Positions 36,901 to 48,801 of a stretch of DNA of 64,000 nt are shown in pieces. The stretch is from Podocnemis expansa (Eukaryota; Chordata; Testudines; Podocnemididae): NCBI GenBank assembly GCA_007922195.1, contig ML681994.1:52201408-52265407 (forward strand). Direction: 5' to 3'. The translations under genes and the position numbers were made by a program. The first letter of the stretch is position 1. Each line of letters starts with the position of its first letter. The notes below the pieces were generated by a model. The model was given only the letters and a program-made list of their open reading frames with translations, ran no database searches and was not told the DNA's origin.

Positions 36901-39900
36901 CAGACTAATATTGGATCTACTACCCCAAGTGAGGCCTAGTTAGGGGTAAAATTCACCTCCTGTGACTTGCTTGCTATGCTTCTGTTAATAACCTAAAACT
37001 GCATTTGCTTTTTTTTTTTTTTTTTGCAATGGCATCACCTTGCTGACTCATGTTGAGGTTGTGATCCACCACAACTGTGAGATCCTTCTCAACAGTGCTG
37101 CTGCCAAGCCAATGGAACCACACTTGAGGCCTCCCTATAACCTGTCATCATTCCAGTCACAGTTACTCTTTGTTTGTGGTTATTTAAACAGTTATGTATC
37201 TACTTATGGGTAGTTTGCCAAGCTCACATTTCTCCACCTTGTTCGTTAGAATGTTATGTGGGACCATACCAAAAGCCTTGCTGAAGTCCAGGCATAATAT
37301 ACCTGGTATGTTATGCCCACTGCATTCCTCCTGTTCACCAAATCACTTATCCCATCAAAGAAGAAAATCAAACTGGTTTGGTATGATTTGTTCGTAGTAA
37401 ATCTATGCTGGCTGCTAATGATTACCCAGAGTCAGCAACCTTTGCCAGCCCCATGCCACCCCTCACCCCAACCCAAAGCAGTGACAGGTGGGACCAGTAA
37501 AGGAAAGAGCTGTCACATGCACAGGTCTTGTGGCCCTAGGCCTGCAGGGGGAGGTGCTAGGGCCAACAGAGAGGAACAGCTACAGTGCTCCCACAACCAT
37601 GGTGAGCAGCACCACAAGGCCTGGAGCCCTGTGTGCTACTCAGAAAGGGTGAGCATGCCATCTTTGGCACATGCGCCAAGGGTTGTCAACCCCTAGATTA
37701 CACCTTCCCTCTTCCAGGATTAGCAAATTGAATGTTTTATAAATTTCTCTAGTAGCTTCTCAGGTACTGAAGTCAGATTTATTGGTCTGTAGTTCCCTAG
37801 CTCCTCCTTTTTCCCCATTTTGAAGGACAGGTTCTACATTAACCCTTCTTCAATCTTCTGGAATCTCCATTGTCATCCATGAGTTTGCAAAATACCATTG
37901 CCAGGTACTCTGAGATTTCTTCAGCTAACACCTTCGGTACCCTGGGGTCAATAGCATTGGGTCCAGCTGATTTGAAGTGTATAGTGAATACATTTTGAAA
38001 TCTCTGACATGTTTTTTACTTATGCCGGTCTACATCCCTTCCCCTTTATCATTTAACTTTGCTATCCATTTGGTCATGTTATTTTTTATGAGAATTCTGA
38101 AACATAAGCATTAAGCAGCTGTGCCTTCCTATCATCTTCCCAGCTCACCTTCTCCATTGCAGTGGATCCACATTATTCTTCATCTTCCTTTTCTGTCTGA
38201 TATATTTGAAGAAACCCTTTTTGTTGTCTCTAACATTCTTTGCCAGCTATAACTCATTCTTTGCCTTGGCTTTCCTGATTTTGTCCCTAAATGCTTACGC
38301 TATTCCTGTGTATACTTTCTTGGTGACATGCTCCTCTTTCCATTTTCTGTATGTATCCAAAATGTTCCTTGTGCAGCCACATGGACCTCCTATTGCTTTT
38401 GTCATTCCTCTGCATTGGAATAGCTTGATGTTGAGCTTCTAATATTACATCTTTTAGAAACTGCCAGCCTTCTTCGACCACACTTCCTAATTGATCTTTT
38501 CATGGGACCTTCCTTCCTGTTTCTCTAAACTGGCTGAATTCCATATTTCTGAAGTCTACTGTCCTTATTTTGCTGTTCTCAAGTCCTCCTTTCTGTCTCG
38601 AATTACATCAGATCATGATCACTTTCTCCCAACTTCCTGACTACTTCCTGTTTGCAACTAATTCATCTCTGTTGGGTCAAAACCAGATCCAAATGTAGAA
38701 TCTCCTAGTTGTTTCCTCAGCTTTATGAATCAGAAATTTGTCTCCTGTACATGTTAAGACTTTCCAGGACATATCTTTTGCTGTAATAGTCTTCCAACAA
38801 ATATCAGGGAAATTAAAATTCCCCATTAATACTCTGTTGTGTGTGTTAGCTAATCTTGTTACCTGCTTGTAAAATGACTCATCCACTTCCTCTTGCTTAT
38901 TTAGTGGTCAATAGTAGATCCCCACCATATCATTACTAGTGTTCTTTTCCCTTTTTATCCTAACCCAGAGACTTTTAGTAGGTCTGTCACTCACTTCCCT
39001 TTGGACCTCAGAGCAAGTGTATACATTCTTGATATACAGTGCAACATCTCCTTTTTTCCCCATTCCTATCCAGGAGATATAACCCTCAAAGCTGGCACTT
39101 CAGTCATGTGAGCTGTCACACCAAGTCTCTGAAATGCTCATAAGGTCATAATTTTCTTCATATACCATAACTTCCAGTTCATCCTGCTTGCTCCCCATAC
39201 TCCTTGCATCTGTGTACAGGCACTGAAGATACTTCTCACATTGTTCTATTGCTTTTCCTCTTGCTTTGTTAGTTAATACAGTTGTGATTTCAAGTCCCTT
39301 CTCCTGAAATTAGCCCCTTTTCCATGTATTTATTACTTAGCTGGATTTTTACCACCATCCAGCAGAGGACCTATTTTAAAGCTCTCCTTATCAAGTGAGC
39401 CAAATGATGTCCAGAGATCCACTTCCCAGTATATGATAAATGGACCTCATCCCAGCACAGTAATCCTCTTTCCAGGAACATCAGGTCTTAGCTGAAAAAG
39501 CCAAAACCCTGTTACTGACACCAACCTATTTAGCCATGTATATGCTTCCATGATAGTCCCTGTGTGAGCCTTTCCCTTCAATGGGGAGGGATAGATGATA
39601 ACACCACTTTTGCCCTAAACTCTTTTTATCCTATTCCCCAGAGCCATGTAGTGTGGAGTCATCTGCTCAGGATCATTCTCAGCAGTATCCCAGGTGCCCA
39701 CCTGGATAAGCAGGAGGAAGCAGCAGTCTGAGGGCTTGATGAGTCTCAGCAGATTCTCAGTTAAATCCTGAACTTTAGCTCCAGGCAAACAGCACACGTC
39801 TCAGGATTTCCAATCCAAATAGAAAATGGATAACTCTGTTCCTCCTTAGGAGGGAGTTCTCAACCATGGCTACCTTTCTCCTCTTCTTGGGAGTGATGAT

Positions 39901-40370
39901 TGTGAAACTCCCATCCCTACAACAGTGCATCCTGTGCCTTCCAATAGATGGGGTCACATTCTGATCCCTTTACTCAAATGTCTCTTCCAAGGCATTGTCA
40001 GAAGTAGCACTTCTGCAGAGAGCCTGAAAGTGGTTGCTTACCTCTACTTGCAGTGGGGGTGTATTGGTTGCTCTCCTCCTTCTCCTGAAGGACACATCTT
40101 GTCAACTTTCTTCCTTGTTCTTCAGTTCCTCTTGCTCTGTCCCTTCCAGTTCTTTGGTGTGCTATATCCAAAGTACCAAATCCTGACCTCTGCCCTGGAA
40201 GTCTTCATTTTCTCTGATGCAACACAAGGTCAGTACTTGGGTCTGTCATCTTTAACCTTTCCTTCCAGTATGGAGACCTGCTTGCAGTTCATACAAATTG
40301 TCATTTCTGTCCTCCAGGAGGAAGACAAACATGGCACATCTTGTAAAGGTCACAAAATGTGATCCCTTGC
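36901..40370 (-). mobile_element. CR1 LINE, long old copy (ORF1 esterase to RT), continuation of 33880-34277
   Basis: On the minus strand, from right to left, come an ORF1 region with an SGNH-esterase trace (VAMVENSLLRRNRV near 39870; LLLIQVGTWDTAENDPEQM near 39690) and the endonuclease (MDESFYKQVTRLANTHNRVL and MGNFNFPDICW at 38886-38677). RT remnants and the 3' part lie before the LTR-element junction at 36901. Many stops and frameshifts. A hAT-like element interrupts it at about 37427-37695. Confidence 0.82.
37427..37695. mobile_element. hAT-like element inside the CR1
   Basis: Left end CAGAGTCAGCAACCTTTG; right end, reversed, CTAGGGGTTGACAACCCTTG. The CR1 text stops and resumes around it (GCTGCTAATGATTACC, then ATTACACCTTCCC), with ATTAC repeated on both sides. 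The edges are uncertain by a few bases. Confidence 0.6.
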
Positions 40371-41144
40371 TAATCATATTTTCAACCCTCTAAAGTATCA
40401 AGGGCCTCTTCAGGTGATGTATTTACTGCTTGCAATAGCTCCAAAGGCAAAAAGTCCATGGGTTCTCTCTTTAGGCAAGCTCATTCTGCATACTTCTCCT
40501 CTATTCACTGCTCACTATGTTTACAGCTGGCTGTCTTATAGATAGAGAGATAGATAGATATGTCCATCTGAGGAGTGGAACATAACAGCTTTTAAGCAGT
40601 ACAAGATAACATAAGTACTAGAACTGAGGATTATTATAATTTAGGCAAACAAAACTTCTGAGATAATCTAGGTAAGCAGAATTTAATTACTCAAAAGGCA
40701 ATTTTGTCAGAACGCCATGGGTGCATGTCTTAGCTGTTAAGTAATACTGGAATTGTTTCAGGCTTTGTTTTTAATCCAGAAATCAGCAATTTTAGACCAG
40801 ATCAAATGTCCAATTACAATCTTCTTTTGTTTTTGCTTCCTATCTTTGGTCTCTTGTTTCCTATAAGGGTATGACTATAAATACATAAAAAAATGCAAGT
40901 GAGAAACTGAAAATAGATATCAGTGACTGTGATAAATACTGATTTACTAATCCAGAGCTACAACTGAAAAGATTTACATCCCTAAAGCAGATGCAGCTAA
41001 CTTATACTGTACCAGGAAAATGCTTAGCTGGTACCATTGTGTCTGGAGTAGGCCATTACAAAACAGCTCCAATCCTAACTAACGTTGCTCTACTGGCAAA
41101 GGTGCCTCTTACAAACCTGACCTTTGGCAACCAAGTCATTTCTC
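40371..41144. other. Intergenic, no feature recognised
   Basis: Apart from the GATA-type microsatellite, this is unique-looking sequence. Confidence 0.5.
40541..40561. repeat. (GATA)n-like microsatellite
   Basis: Short run of ATAGAGAGATAGATAGATA between the CR1 and the Harbinger element. Confidence 0.75.
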
Positions 41145-41256
41145 CCCAGCGAGGAAGAAAGGTTCTGTGATTGAGGATCAAGGCTAGAAGTTTAAATGTT
41201 ATAGGTTCAGTTCCCAGCCCTGTCACAGACTTCTTGTGTGACCTTGCATAAATCAG
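41145..41256 (+). mobile_element. MIR-like SINE
   Basis: Contains the MIR/CORE-type run: a tRNA-like GGTTCAGTTCCCAGCCCTG, then TTGTGTGACCTTGCATAAAT, closely resembling the conserved MIR centre. It lies just left of the Harbinger element. Confidence 0.65.
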
Positions 41257-41794
41257 TGAGGCCATGTCTTCCCAGCAGAGGAAAGATGATTCATGTTAAA
41301 TCAATTTCTCACCTGCCAAATACTGAAAATCAGAGGGGTGTGATCGGACCGCACTTGTATCAGGCTCTTGAATTCCCACTAGTCACTGTTGGATTGACAT
41401 TCAAAGCCATGCACCGTGGGTCGCTATCCCACAGTGCAACTAGATGCAGCAGCTTGCAGGAAGGCTGCCCCCTGCCATGATGGAACATGTTGCCTCCCCT
41501 GCTCTTCTTGTCACAAACAAATGGGAAACAGTTTTTCATGTCTTTCATCTTTGCCATGTGCACAGAAAGGCATTGAGTCTGCTCAGCTCTGCTCTGTTAT
41601 TGTGGGTGCTACAAACACCTTACACCTTAGCTTGCATTATTTTCAACAGTAAAACAGAAGCCATGATGTGAAAAACTGCAATGTTACTGAGGCCACCCTG
41701 CTACAAGTGATAGAGCAAACAATTCTACATGCTGCAGGCTGTCACACATCATCTTCAGTCAATGGAGTTACAGTTCCAGGCCTAGGAAAGAAGC

Positions 41795-43380
41795 ACAGAG
41801 TGGTGGGATTGCGTTGTGATGGCCGTGTGGGACAATGAGCAGTGGCTACAGAAATTTCATATGCAGAAGACCATGTTCTTTGAACTTGGTGCAGAGCTGT
41901 CCCTGACATTGAAACGTGAATATTTGTTTGAGACCAGAGCCGAGAATGGAGAAGCAAAGTGACCATCTCTCTGTGGAAGTTAACATCCCTAGACTGTTGC
42001 CAGTCAATTGGAAATCAGTTTAGAGTGGGGAAATCTGTTGTGGGAGTTGCTGTGATGCAACTGTGCAGTGCCATTAATAGACTTCTGCTCTGAAGTCTAG
42101 TGACCTTAGGAAATATGCAGGATAAAGTGAATGGGTTTACTGTACTAGAGTTTCCAGCGTGTGTTGGGGTGGGGGAGCATAGCTGGGATGCATATCCCTG
42201 TTTTAGCTCCAGACCACCTTGCCATGGAGTACATAAACCATAAAGCAGTGGTTCCCAACCTGGGGTCCGCAGACCCCTGGGGGGCCGCAAAGTGACTCCA
42301 AGGGGTCTGCAGACAGGCTGGGTGCTGGGCCCAGATGCTGCTGGGCTCTCTGGTTTCCATGGAGACCCAGGCTTCCAGCCAGCATGGAGCTTCCCCCAGG
42401 CAGGGAGTTTTTAAAACTCCTGTGCCCTAAGCATGCTTCGAGTGTGCTTAGGGGCAGTAGCCTGGGGGGAGGCCAGGTACCAGCAGCTCCGGCCAGGTAA
42501 GGGGGGGGGACAAAGGGGCCCTGTGAATGGGTGGATAGGAGAACAGGGGGAGGGGAAGCAGTGTGAAAATGTGCTGGGGGCAGGGAAGAGTCAGGGGGAG
42601 GGACATGGGCATGGAGGTTTCCCCGGAGCAGTGGGAGCCTCATTCTGCCAGTGGGTGCTGGATTCAGCCCCCAAGGGTCCCATTGTGCCCCATGGCAGCA
42701 GCGCCACTACTGAGCAGTGGTGCCAATTCATAAAAAATACAACAGGGGGGGCCCCCACAAATTTTTTTTTTTTTAAAGAGGTCTCCGGCCTGGAAAAGGT
42801 TGAGAACCATTGCCATAAGGGATATTTCTCAATGGCCTTGCAGTCTTTTGTTGATCACAAGGGATGTTTGTGTGGAGTGGTCTAGAAAGTTGCATCTTTA
42901 GGAATGCTGGTCTGTTCAAAAAGCTGCATGCAGGAACTTTCTTCCCTGACCAAAATGTAAACACTGGGAATGTTGAAATGCCATGAGTGACCCTGGGGGA
43001 ATCCTGCCTACCTCTCGCTCCCATGGCTAATGAAGCCCTACATCAGGCACCTGGACACCAATAAGGAGTGTTTCAATAACTGACTAAGCAAGTGCAGAAT
43101 GGTGGTGGAATGTGCATTTGGTTGTTTAAAAGGGAGGTGGAGGAGTTTACTCACTAGGTTTGACCTCAGTGAAAAAGAACCAAAAAAGAGTTCTTTCTGT
43201 GTGCTCCATAATTTGTGTGAAAGGCACAGTGAAAAGATACCCCAGGGTTGGGTCATTGAGACTGACAGGCTGGCTGCACATTTTGAGCAGCCAAATGCCA
43301 GTCTTACAGTCCAGGTGAACCTTGGAGCTCTTTGTGTTAAGGAAACACTGAAAACCTGCTTTTGCAATGAGCAGCAGTAA
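41795..43380 (+). pseudogene. Harbinger transposase (HARBI1-like), interrupted and decayed
   Basis: On the plus strand, WDNEQWLQKFHMQKTMFFEL and GAELSLTLKREYLFETRA (about 41830-41940) match the N-terminal part. GNLLWELL near 42035 corresponds to the helix-turn-helix. YINHK is cut at about 42240 by a hAT element and resumes after 42812 with YFSMALQSFVDHKGCLCGV. The C-terminal DDE part ends MVVECAFGCLKGRWRSLLTR and CVLHNLCER at 43099-43215. Several stops lie between 41960 and 43090. Confidence 0.8.
42246..42812. mobile_element. hAT element inserted in the Harbinger transposase
   Basis: Starts CAGTGGTTCCCAACC and ends GTTGAGAACCATTG. The 8-bp flanks are CCATAAAG (42238-42245) and CCATAAGG (42813-42820), one mismatch. 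The interior is G-rich and non-coding. The interrupted transposase frame continues on both sides. Confidence 0.88.
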
Positions 43381-43405
43381 TGTATGTGTCTCTCAGCACT
43401 GTGCA

Positions 43406-43985
43406 CAGGGGTTAAAGTATAATTTGGCGGACCCCAGAACCCTCCTAAATTGGCAGGCTCCCCCTCACACCAGTCTGGGCCCCCCTCATGCTGGTGCGGG
43501 GCTCTCTCAGTCACCCTAGCTCCTGAACCTCAAACACCTGCTCCCCATATATGTGCCCCCACCCCAGCTCCTACTCCCCCACATGTACCCTCCCTTACCT
43601 GGCCACCATGGGGAGGGGCCACAGCCCAGGCTGAGGCTTCAGCCTAGAGCCTGGTCTCACAGAGCATGCTCAGAAGCTCTGAGCATGTTCTGTGAGACCA
43701 GGCTGGGGGAGGGGGGTGGACTTTTTAGAACGCCTTGTCCTGCCAGAAAGCAGCAGAACGTGGTTCTAGGGCTTGCTATTTTTACGGCTCAGTGTTCTGG
43801 CCCCTAAAAATAGAAAACGAAGCCAGAATGCTGCATTCCAGGGCCTACTGCTTTTAAATGGTGGGCCCCGGAACACAGCATTTTGGATCCATTTTCTATT
43901 TTTAGGGGGCCTGGAATGCTGGGTCCCTAAAAATAGTGGGCCCTGGAATGACATACCACCATGTTCTGGCTAACTTTAACCCCTG
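43406..43985. mobile_element. hAT-like element with 8-bp duplication and an internal hairpin
   Basis: Left end CAGGGGTTAAAGTATAA; right end, reversed, CAGGGGTTAAAGTTAGC. Flanks ACTGTGCA (43398-43405) and ACTGTGTA (43986-43993) agree at 7 of 8. Inside are repeated CTAAAAATAG / CTATTTTTAG blocks (43800-43940) and a 27-bp-arm hairpin at 43648-43704. Confidence 0.8.
43648..43704. repeat. Near-perfect hairpin, 27-bp arms, 3-base loop
   Basis: Left arm 43648-43674 (AGCCTGGTCTCACAGAGCAT...), loop AGC, right arm 43678-43704 (...GTTCTGTGAGACCAGGCT). One mismatch in 27 pairs. Confidence 0.85.
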
Positions 43986-44211
43986 ACTGTGTACTTGATT
44001 TCCCCCACCAACACACACACACACATCCATCCACCATCCTCCCCCCCACCTCCTTTTTCCATGCTGCCAGTGCCCAGGCTATAAGTGAAGACAGATTAAG
44101 TTTTATTTGTGACCTTTTGGGGGAGTGGAAGGAAGCAGAAAAGGAATGGTTCATATCTTAAAGGAGCCATTGCCTCTTTCTTCTTACCTCCACTAACATG
44201 GAGTGCAGCAC

Positions 44212-44599
44212 TTACTGGAGACTGTTCAACCTTTGCCTGGAGCACTTAGGGGTGGAGGTTGTTATCAGGGCTTGCTGTGCATTCTGGATAGGCTGCAGAT
44301 GGCCTCTATCCAGCTGCTGCTGTTCCTGGAACTCTACCAGGTGCCTCAGCACATCAGTCTGATCCCTCCTAAAAATGCAATGGCTCCTGTTCTGTTTCAC
44401 AGTCCCGCTCCGATGCTGCTTTTCTGTCCTCCATGTCCATGTTCAGTTTGTCTGACAAGGGCATCCTCCAGGCTCTAAACTCTGCATCAGCTGCCGCAGA
44501 GGTGTTCATCAGCTCACTGAACATGTCATCACTGGATTTACTTTTCCTCTTCCTAATCTGGGAGATGACCTTGGCAGGAGTCGGGTGACCCAAAGTCAA
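44212..44599 (-). pseudogene. Myb/SANT-like companion protein of the Harbinger element, C-terminal part
   Basis: On the minus strand, RKRKSKSSDDMFSELMNTSA, then FRAWRMPLSDKLNMDMEDRK (44599-44369), continue after a frameshift as QTDVLRHLVEFQEQQQLDRG (44400-44212). This is the acidic/Gln-rich tail typical of the Harbinger Myb-like protein, which normally binds the transposon ends and imports the transposase. The SANT domain itself is not clear here. Confidence 0.65.
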
Positions 44600-45600
44600 A
44601 GAGGGTGCTCTTAGGCAAGTAAAGTATGCATCTCCTATTATTAGATGAACCCATGTAGTCTAAAATATGATACATAGTTACAAGAACTCCCTTGACTATA
44701 CGGAATAGGAGGGCAGAACCACATTACAATCTGCATGTACTGCAGGGACTGGACTGCTGTTCAAGACATGGTGAGCAAGGGGCCCTTGCATCCATTACAG
44801 AGATTGCAGAACACAATAGAGCTCCCCAGTAAACCAATGATAGAGACCATTGGGCTCCCCCTTAAAATCCCAAAGTGTACTCTGGAAGGAGGTGGGCAAA
44901 ATGGATTAAAGGCTGCAGAAAATATAGGGCAACAAGTATCAGGACCATTAAAGTCCATGAAAACAGTGCCATGATGTCTTGTGTCCAAGGAACACCTTCC
45001 AGGGCAAGGAAAGAAGATGGAATTTGTTGGTCACTGTAAAATTACACCATCTTCCCTCAGTAACCATGTGCAACACCAGGCTCCCAAGGGTAACACAGAT
45101 GGAAAGGGAAGATTTCTTGCAAGTGTTGGGGTACAACCCTGACCCTTATGTTGTTATGCTATGTTTGGTGATGTTGCCTTGTTATCTCCTATTGTGATGG
45201 AAGAAATAAGCCTGCCCTCCCCAGAAACCTTCTGCAGAAGATTGCAGAGTACCTTCATGAACGTTTTCTGGAGATATCCATGCAGGACTTTAGTAGCATT
45301 CATGTGCACATCAATAGTCTGTTTCTATAGTGGCCCTATATACATGTCCTGTTTACATGGCCACAGTGTAGCAGAGTGGTCAAAACAGAGAGTTATGGGC
45401 TAGATGGGGAAGGCGAATGATGTTGACTTAACGTCATTGCACCCTGCCTACACTGCCTGTAATCTGAACGCTAGAATTCAATCCCAGCACTGAGTCATTT
45501 GCAGGGGGTGGTTTTATTATATCAAATTTCAGTGTGATTTATATCAATGTGACTGATGTGCCAGTGGGGAGGCATGCCATTTCCAGTGTAGATGAGGCCT

Positions 45601-46314
45601 TAACCTCTATGTAATCTGTAAAGTAGAATAATGCATCCTTTCTCCCACTCTTTGCTTGTTTGTTTATATTATGAACTCCTGAGAACAGGAACTGTTGCTC
45701 AATATGTGTCTGTAGCTAGTCTAGCTCAATCTCAGTTAGGTCCTGTAGTTGCTATGGTAAAACAACAAAACCACATTGCTGCTGAAAATGCACATTATTA
45801 GTTTTTGCTATTATTTCTATTGTATTGTGCCTATTTTTCACTTAGGTCAAGAATGTATTTGTTTAAATACATAGCCTACTCATTCTATGGCCTTACATCT
45901 GTATTACATAAAAAATATTCCTTCATGTTTATTCATTATTGTTCAAGGAAGGAAATGTGTCATCCATTCTGGGCCCTGATGTACAACACCGATGTATCTA
46001 CATCATCTTGACAAATTTCCTGAGGTTGGCTGACTTATGTGAGCAAGATTGCCTGTCACTGTCTGGAATGCTCCAGTGACTAAAACAAGCTCTGCTGTGC
46101 AGGTTTTGATTTTATTGGAATAGCAGAGTAGCGCCAGCCCTGCTGTTAGTCTACTTTTCCACCTAGAACCTCACTCAAAACTAGGACAACCCTCTTACCC
46201 AGACACAGCACATTGCTCATCTATCGCTGCTGAGTTTGGTAACTAGCCTGTAGTAAAGACATTCTTTCTCTTTCGTTTTTTTTTAATTCTCTAGCATGAC
46301 GGTTGAAGACAAAG
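45601..46314. other. Intergenic, no feature recognised
   Basis: A+T-rich with a short T run near 46280. No gene evidence. Confidence 0.5.
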
Positions 46315-46780
46315 GCCTGGTCCACGCTAGTTAGGTTGATATAAAGCAACTTTCGTCAGCTTAATTATGGAGCTGTAAAATTGACAAGAAAACCTGGCCC
46401 ACAGTTTGGGCTCTCATTTCGGATCAGGTGCACGCTCCAGGCAGAGTCCTGCTGCTCGCAAGGCTCCCAGATGGGCTGACATGCACATAGGTACTCTGCT
46501 CCCCACACCAAGTTGGTATCCCTGCTCCTAGCCTGGCTGCTGCCTGCCCAGGATTGGTAGCTGAGCCAGGAGTCAAGGGGGCAATTGTGAGACAGGCACA
46601 GAGTGCGGAGTTGTGTGAGCTGAGAGCCTGGGCTCTCAGTCCCCCCATCTCATGGCTCTTCTTAAGTGCACTCCAACAAGAGGACGCTATAATGGGGACA
46701 TGAACCACCACTATGACAACGGTAGTGGCTGTAAGATGACATAATATAGGTCAACTTAAGTTTGGAGTGTAGACATGTCC
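46315..46780. mobile_element. MITE with inverted ends (Harbinger-like or similar)
   Basis: Left GCCTGGTCCACGCTAGTTAG followed by GTTGAT; right, reversed, GGACATGTCTACACTCCAAA followed later by GTTGACC. These resemble the Harbinger-type ends at 45570-45600. Non-coding interior. Confidence 0.5.
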
Positions 46781-47394
46781 AAAGTAAACAAAGATGATTT
46801 ACAATAGTGCAAACTACAGATCATTCAGGGCTGATCAGTTAATCCACTTACTCAATTTAACAATTCTACACCTGCAATTCACTTCCTCAAGGCTGCCCTA
46901 TAACTTCTGAGTCTTTGATATGTTGTATATTATCAGTTGGACTCTTCCATATTAAGGTGACCCTGAACGAGAAACATTTGCTGACATAAAAGTTTGTTTC
47001 ATAGCTCACTATTTTATTATAACATAAAGATCGCTGAGGCAGGGAGTACCATAGTTTATGCGACAGAAATTATTCAGAGTTCATTAGACAGCGTTAGTTG
47101 CCTTCAGTTCATCCTACTACACACAAAAGGAGTGCAACAGCTGAGTAACTCAACACAAATTCACAAACCAAAAAACTACATTAAGATGCAGTTAAAATGG
47201 AGTGTAAGAAAAAAACATTATGAAATAACCATATGATTAAGGAACATTTTTGTATTTATGGTCCTGGCTTTTTAGAGATTTTTCCTGATTTTAGCTTCAT
47301 TGCAGGGAAGAATGAAATTTTTCAGGTGCCTTAACTGTGTATTTCTTACACGTAAGGTTACACAATATCATCTGGATTTTCTTAACTCTGAATG
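46781..47394. other. Intergenic, no feature recognised
   Basis: No frame or repeat recognised. Confidence 0.5.
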
Positions 47395-47402
47395 GCCTAG
47401 AT

Positions 47403-47547
47403 CAGAGGGTGGCAATGTTCGTCTGTCCCACCCCCTCCGCCACCAAGCCTCAGCAGGTGCCAGCAAGGAACAAGAGCCATGTAAGCAGGGCCAGTGCCCA
47501 GCATGCCATTGTGCATAGGCTCATGTGCCAGGTGTTGCCAAACGCTG
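47403..47547. mobile_element. hAT MITE with perfect 8-bp TSD GCCTAGAT
   Basis: 145 bp, from CAGAGGGTGGCAA to TTGCCAAACGCTG. Direct repeats GCCTAGAT at 47395-47402 and 47548-47555. Confidence 0.88.
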
Positions 47548-47555
47548 GCCTAGAT

Positions 47556-48165
47556 ATACAGTGCTTGGTTATGAGATAATTGCAATATCCTTAATTTATT
47601 TGTATCTTTTATTTATTGATACATAGTATCAAGTTTAATTCCATTTTAACTAAGTGCTTTTTTCAGGAACTTCCTTAGAAACCCAAAGAAAACACTACCA
47701 GTACCATATGATAGTTCTATTGATTTAAATGTTTGTGGGTAGTAGCAGCCTTAAATCTTTGTGTTACCTTAGCATTTAAGGTCACCTTTCAGTATACACC
47801 ACAGCAACACAGCCAGCACCTGGCTGGCTGGTCAAAATAGTTTTACTACTGCTTTGTACTGCTAGGTAAACACAAAGCACATGACCGCTACTGGTGAATC
47901 TGACCCTTAATCTGCAGTTGACATATTGGCTGAGCAGGGTTGGTGGGGAGACCAGAGATAGGTGAAGGGGGGCAGAGAAAATATCTTTCAGGGTACTTTT
48001 GCCTCAGTTTCCCAGAAAGATGGCTCCAGTGTACAGAGGAGCCAAGGCACTCTTTAAGCCCTGATGCACACAGACCTAGAACCTATGAAAAGTGACAGCT
48101 GGGTCAAGTAATCAGCCAATGAGAAGACTTGCTATCTCCATCATATCATTGAGTTATTACACCAA
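47556..48165. other. Intergenic, no feature recognised
   Basis: Unique-looking sequence between a hAT MITE and the Penelope fold-back. Confidence 0.5.
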
Positions 48166-48178
48166 CTGAACTTTTGCA

Positions 48179-48438
48179 ATTTCCAAAGGGATAGCCATGT
48201 TAGTCTAGTCCAGCAAAAAAAGCAAGTAGTCGTGTGGCACTTTAACAGATTTATTTTTTGCATGAGCTTTCGTGGGAGAAAAATTCCACTTCGTCAGATG
48301 CTTCGAAGATGGGTGAACTTATTCTGTAAGTTCACCCATCTTCAAAGTATCTGATGAAGTAAGGATTTTCTCCCACGAAAGCTCATGCAAAATAAAAATG
48401 TTAGTCTTAAAATGCCACACGACTCCTTGCTTTTTTTG
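48179..48438. repeat. Penelope-derived fold-back element with 13-bp target duplication
   Basis: Two arms of about 125 bp (about 48200-48322 and 48325-48432) are inverse complements: left GCATGAGCTTTCGTGGGAG, CACTTCGTCAGATGCTTCGA, GATGGGTGAACTTA; right the same in reverse (TAAGTTCACCCATCTTC, CTCCCACGAAAGCTCATGC). It carries the terminal sequences of the Penelope-like element with no interior. CTGAACTTTTGCA is repeated at 48166-48178 and 48439-48451. Confidence 0.88.
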
Positions 48439-48451
48439 CTGAACTTTTGCA

Positions 48452-48801
48452 CACTAACTACCGGTAATGGGAAGGTGAAAACTGAGCTACTTCTGTTGTC
48501 CTGGGGGACTTCCTTTCAGTTTTTGCTCCACTGAATAAAAAGGTGAATTCTTATTAAACGCCTGCAGAGATGGTTGTTTGCAGTTTTTACAGCAGTTTTT
48601 AGGTTGAGGAAAAGATGACTTTTAACTTGCCAATGCCTTTGAAAACTATGAACTGGTTTATGTTCACCAGATTTTTTACCTTCAGTTAGAAAAAAAGTCT
48701 TCTTAACTAATAAAAATACTGCATCAAAGTTACCTGAGCTGTTTCTCCAAGGCTGTCTATCCTAAACATAGCAATTAAATACATTTTGTCAAGAACTTGG
48801 T
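48452..48801. other. Intergenic, no feature recognised
   Basis: Short unassigned stretch. Confidence 0.5.

Larger units (their letters stand above)
41258..45600. mobile_element. PIF/Harbinger DNA transposon with two convergent genes
   Basis: The left end near 41258 (GAGGCCATGTCTTCCCAG) and the right end near 45600 (reversed, AAGGCCTCATCTACACTGG) are weakly inverted. Between them are a DDE transposase on the plus strand and a Myb/SANT-like companion gene on the minus strand, the usual two-gene Harbinger layout. Two later elements sit inside (42246-42812 and 43406-43985). Both genes are degraded. The outer boundaries are approximate. Confidence 0.7.
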
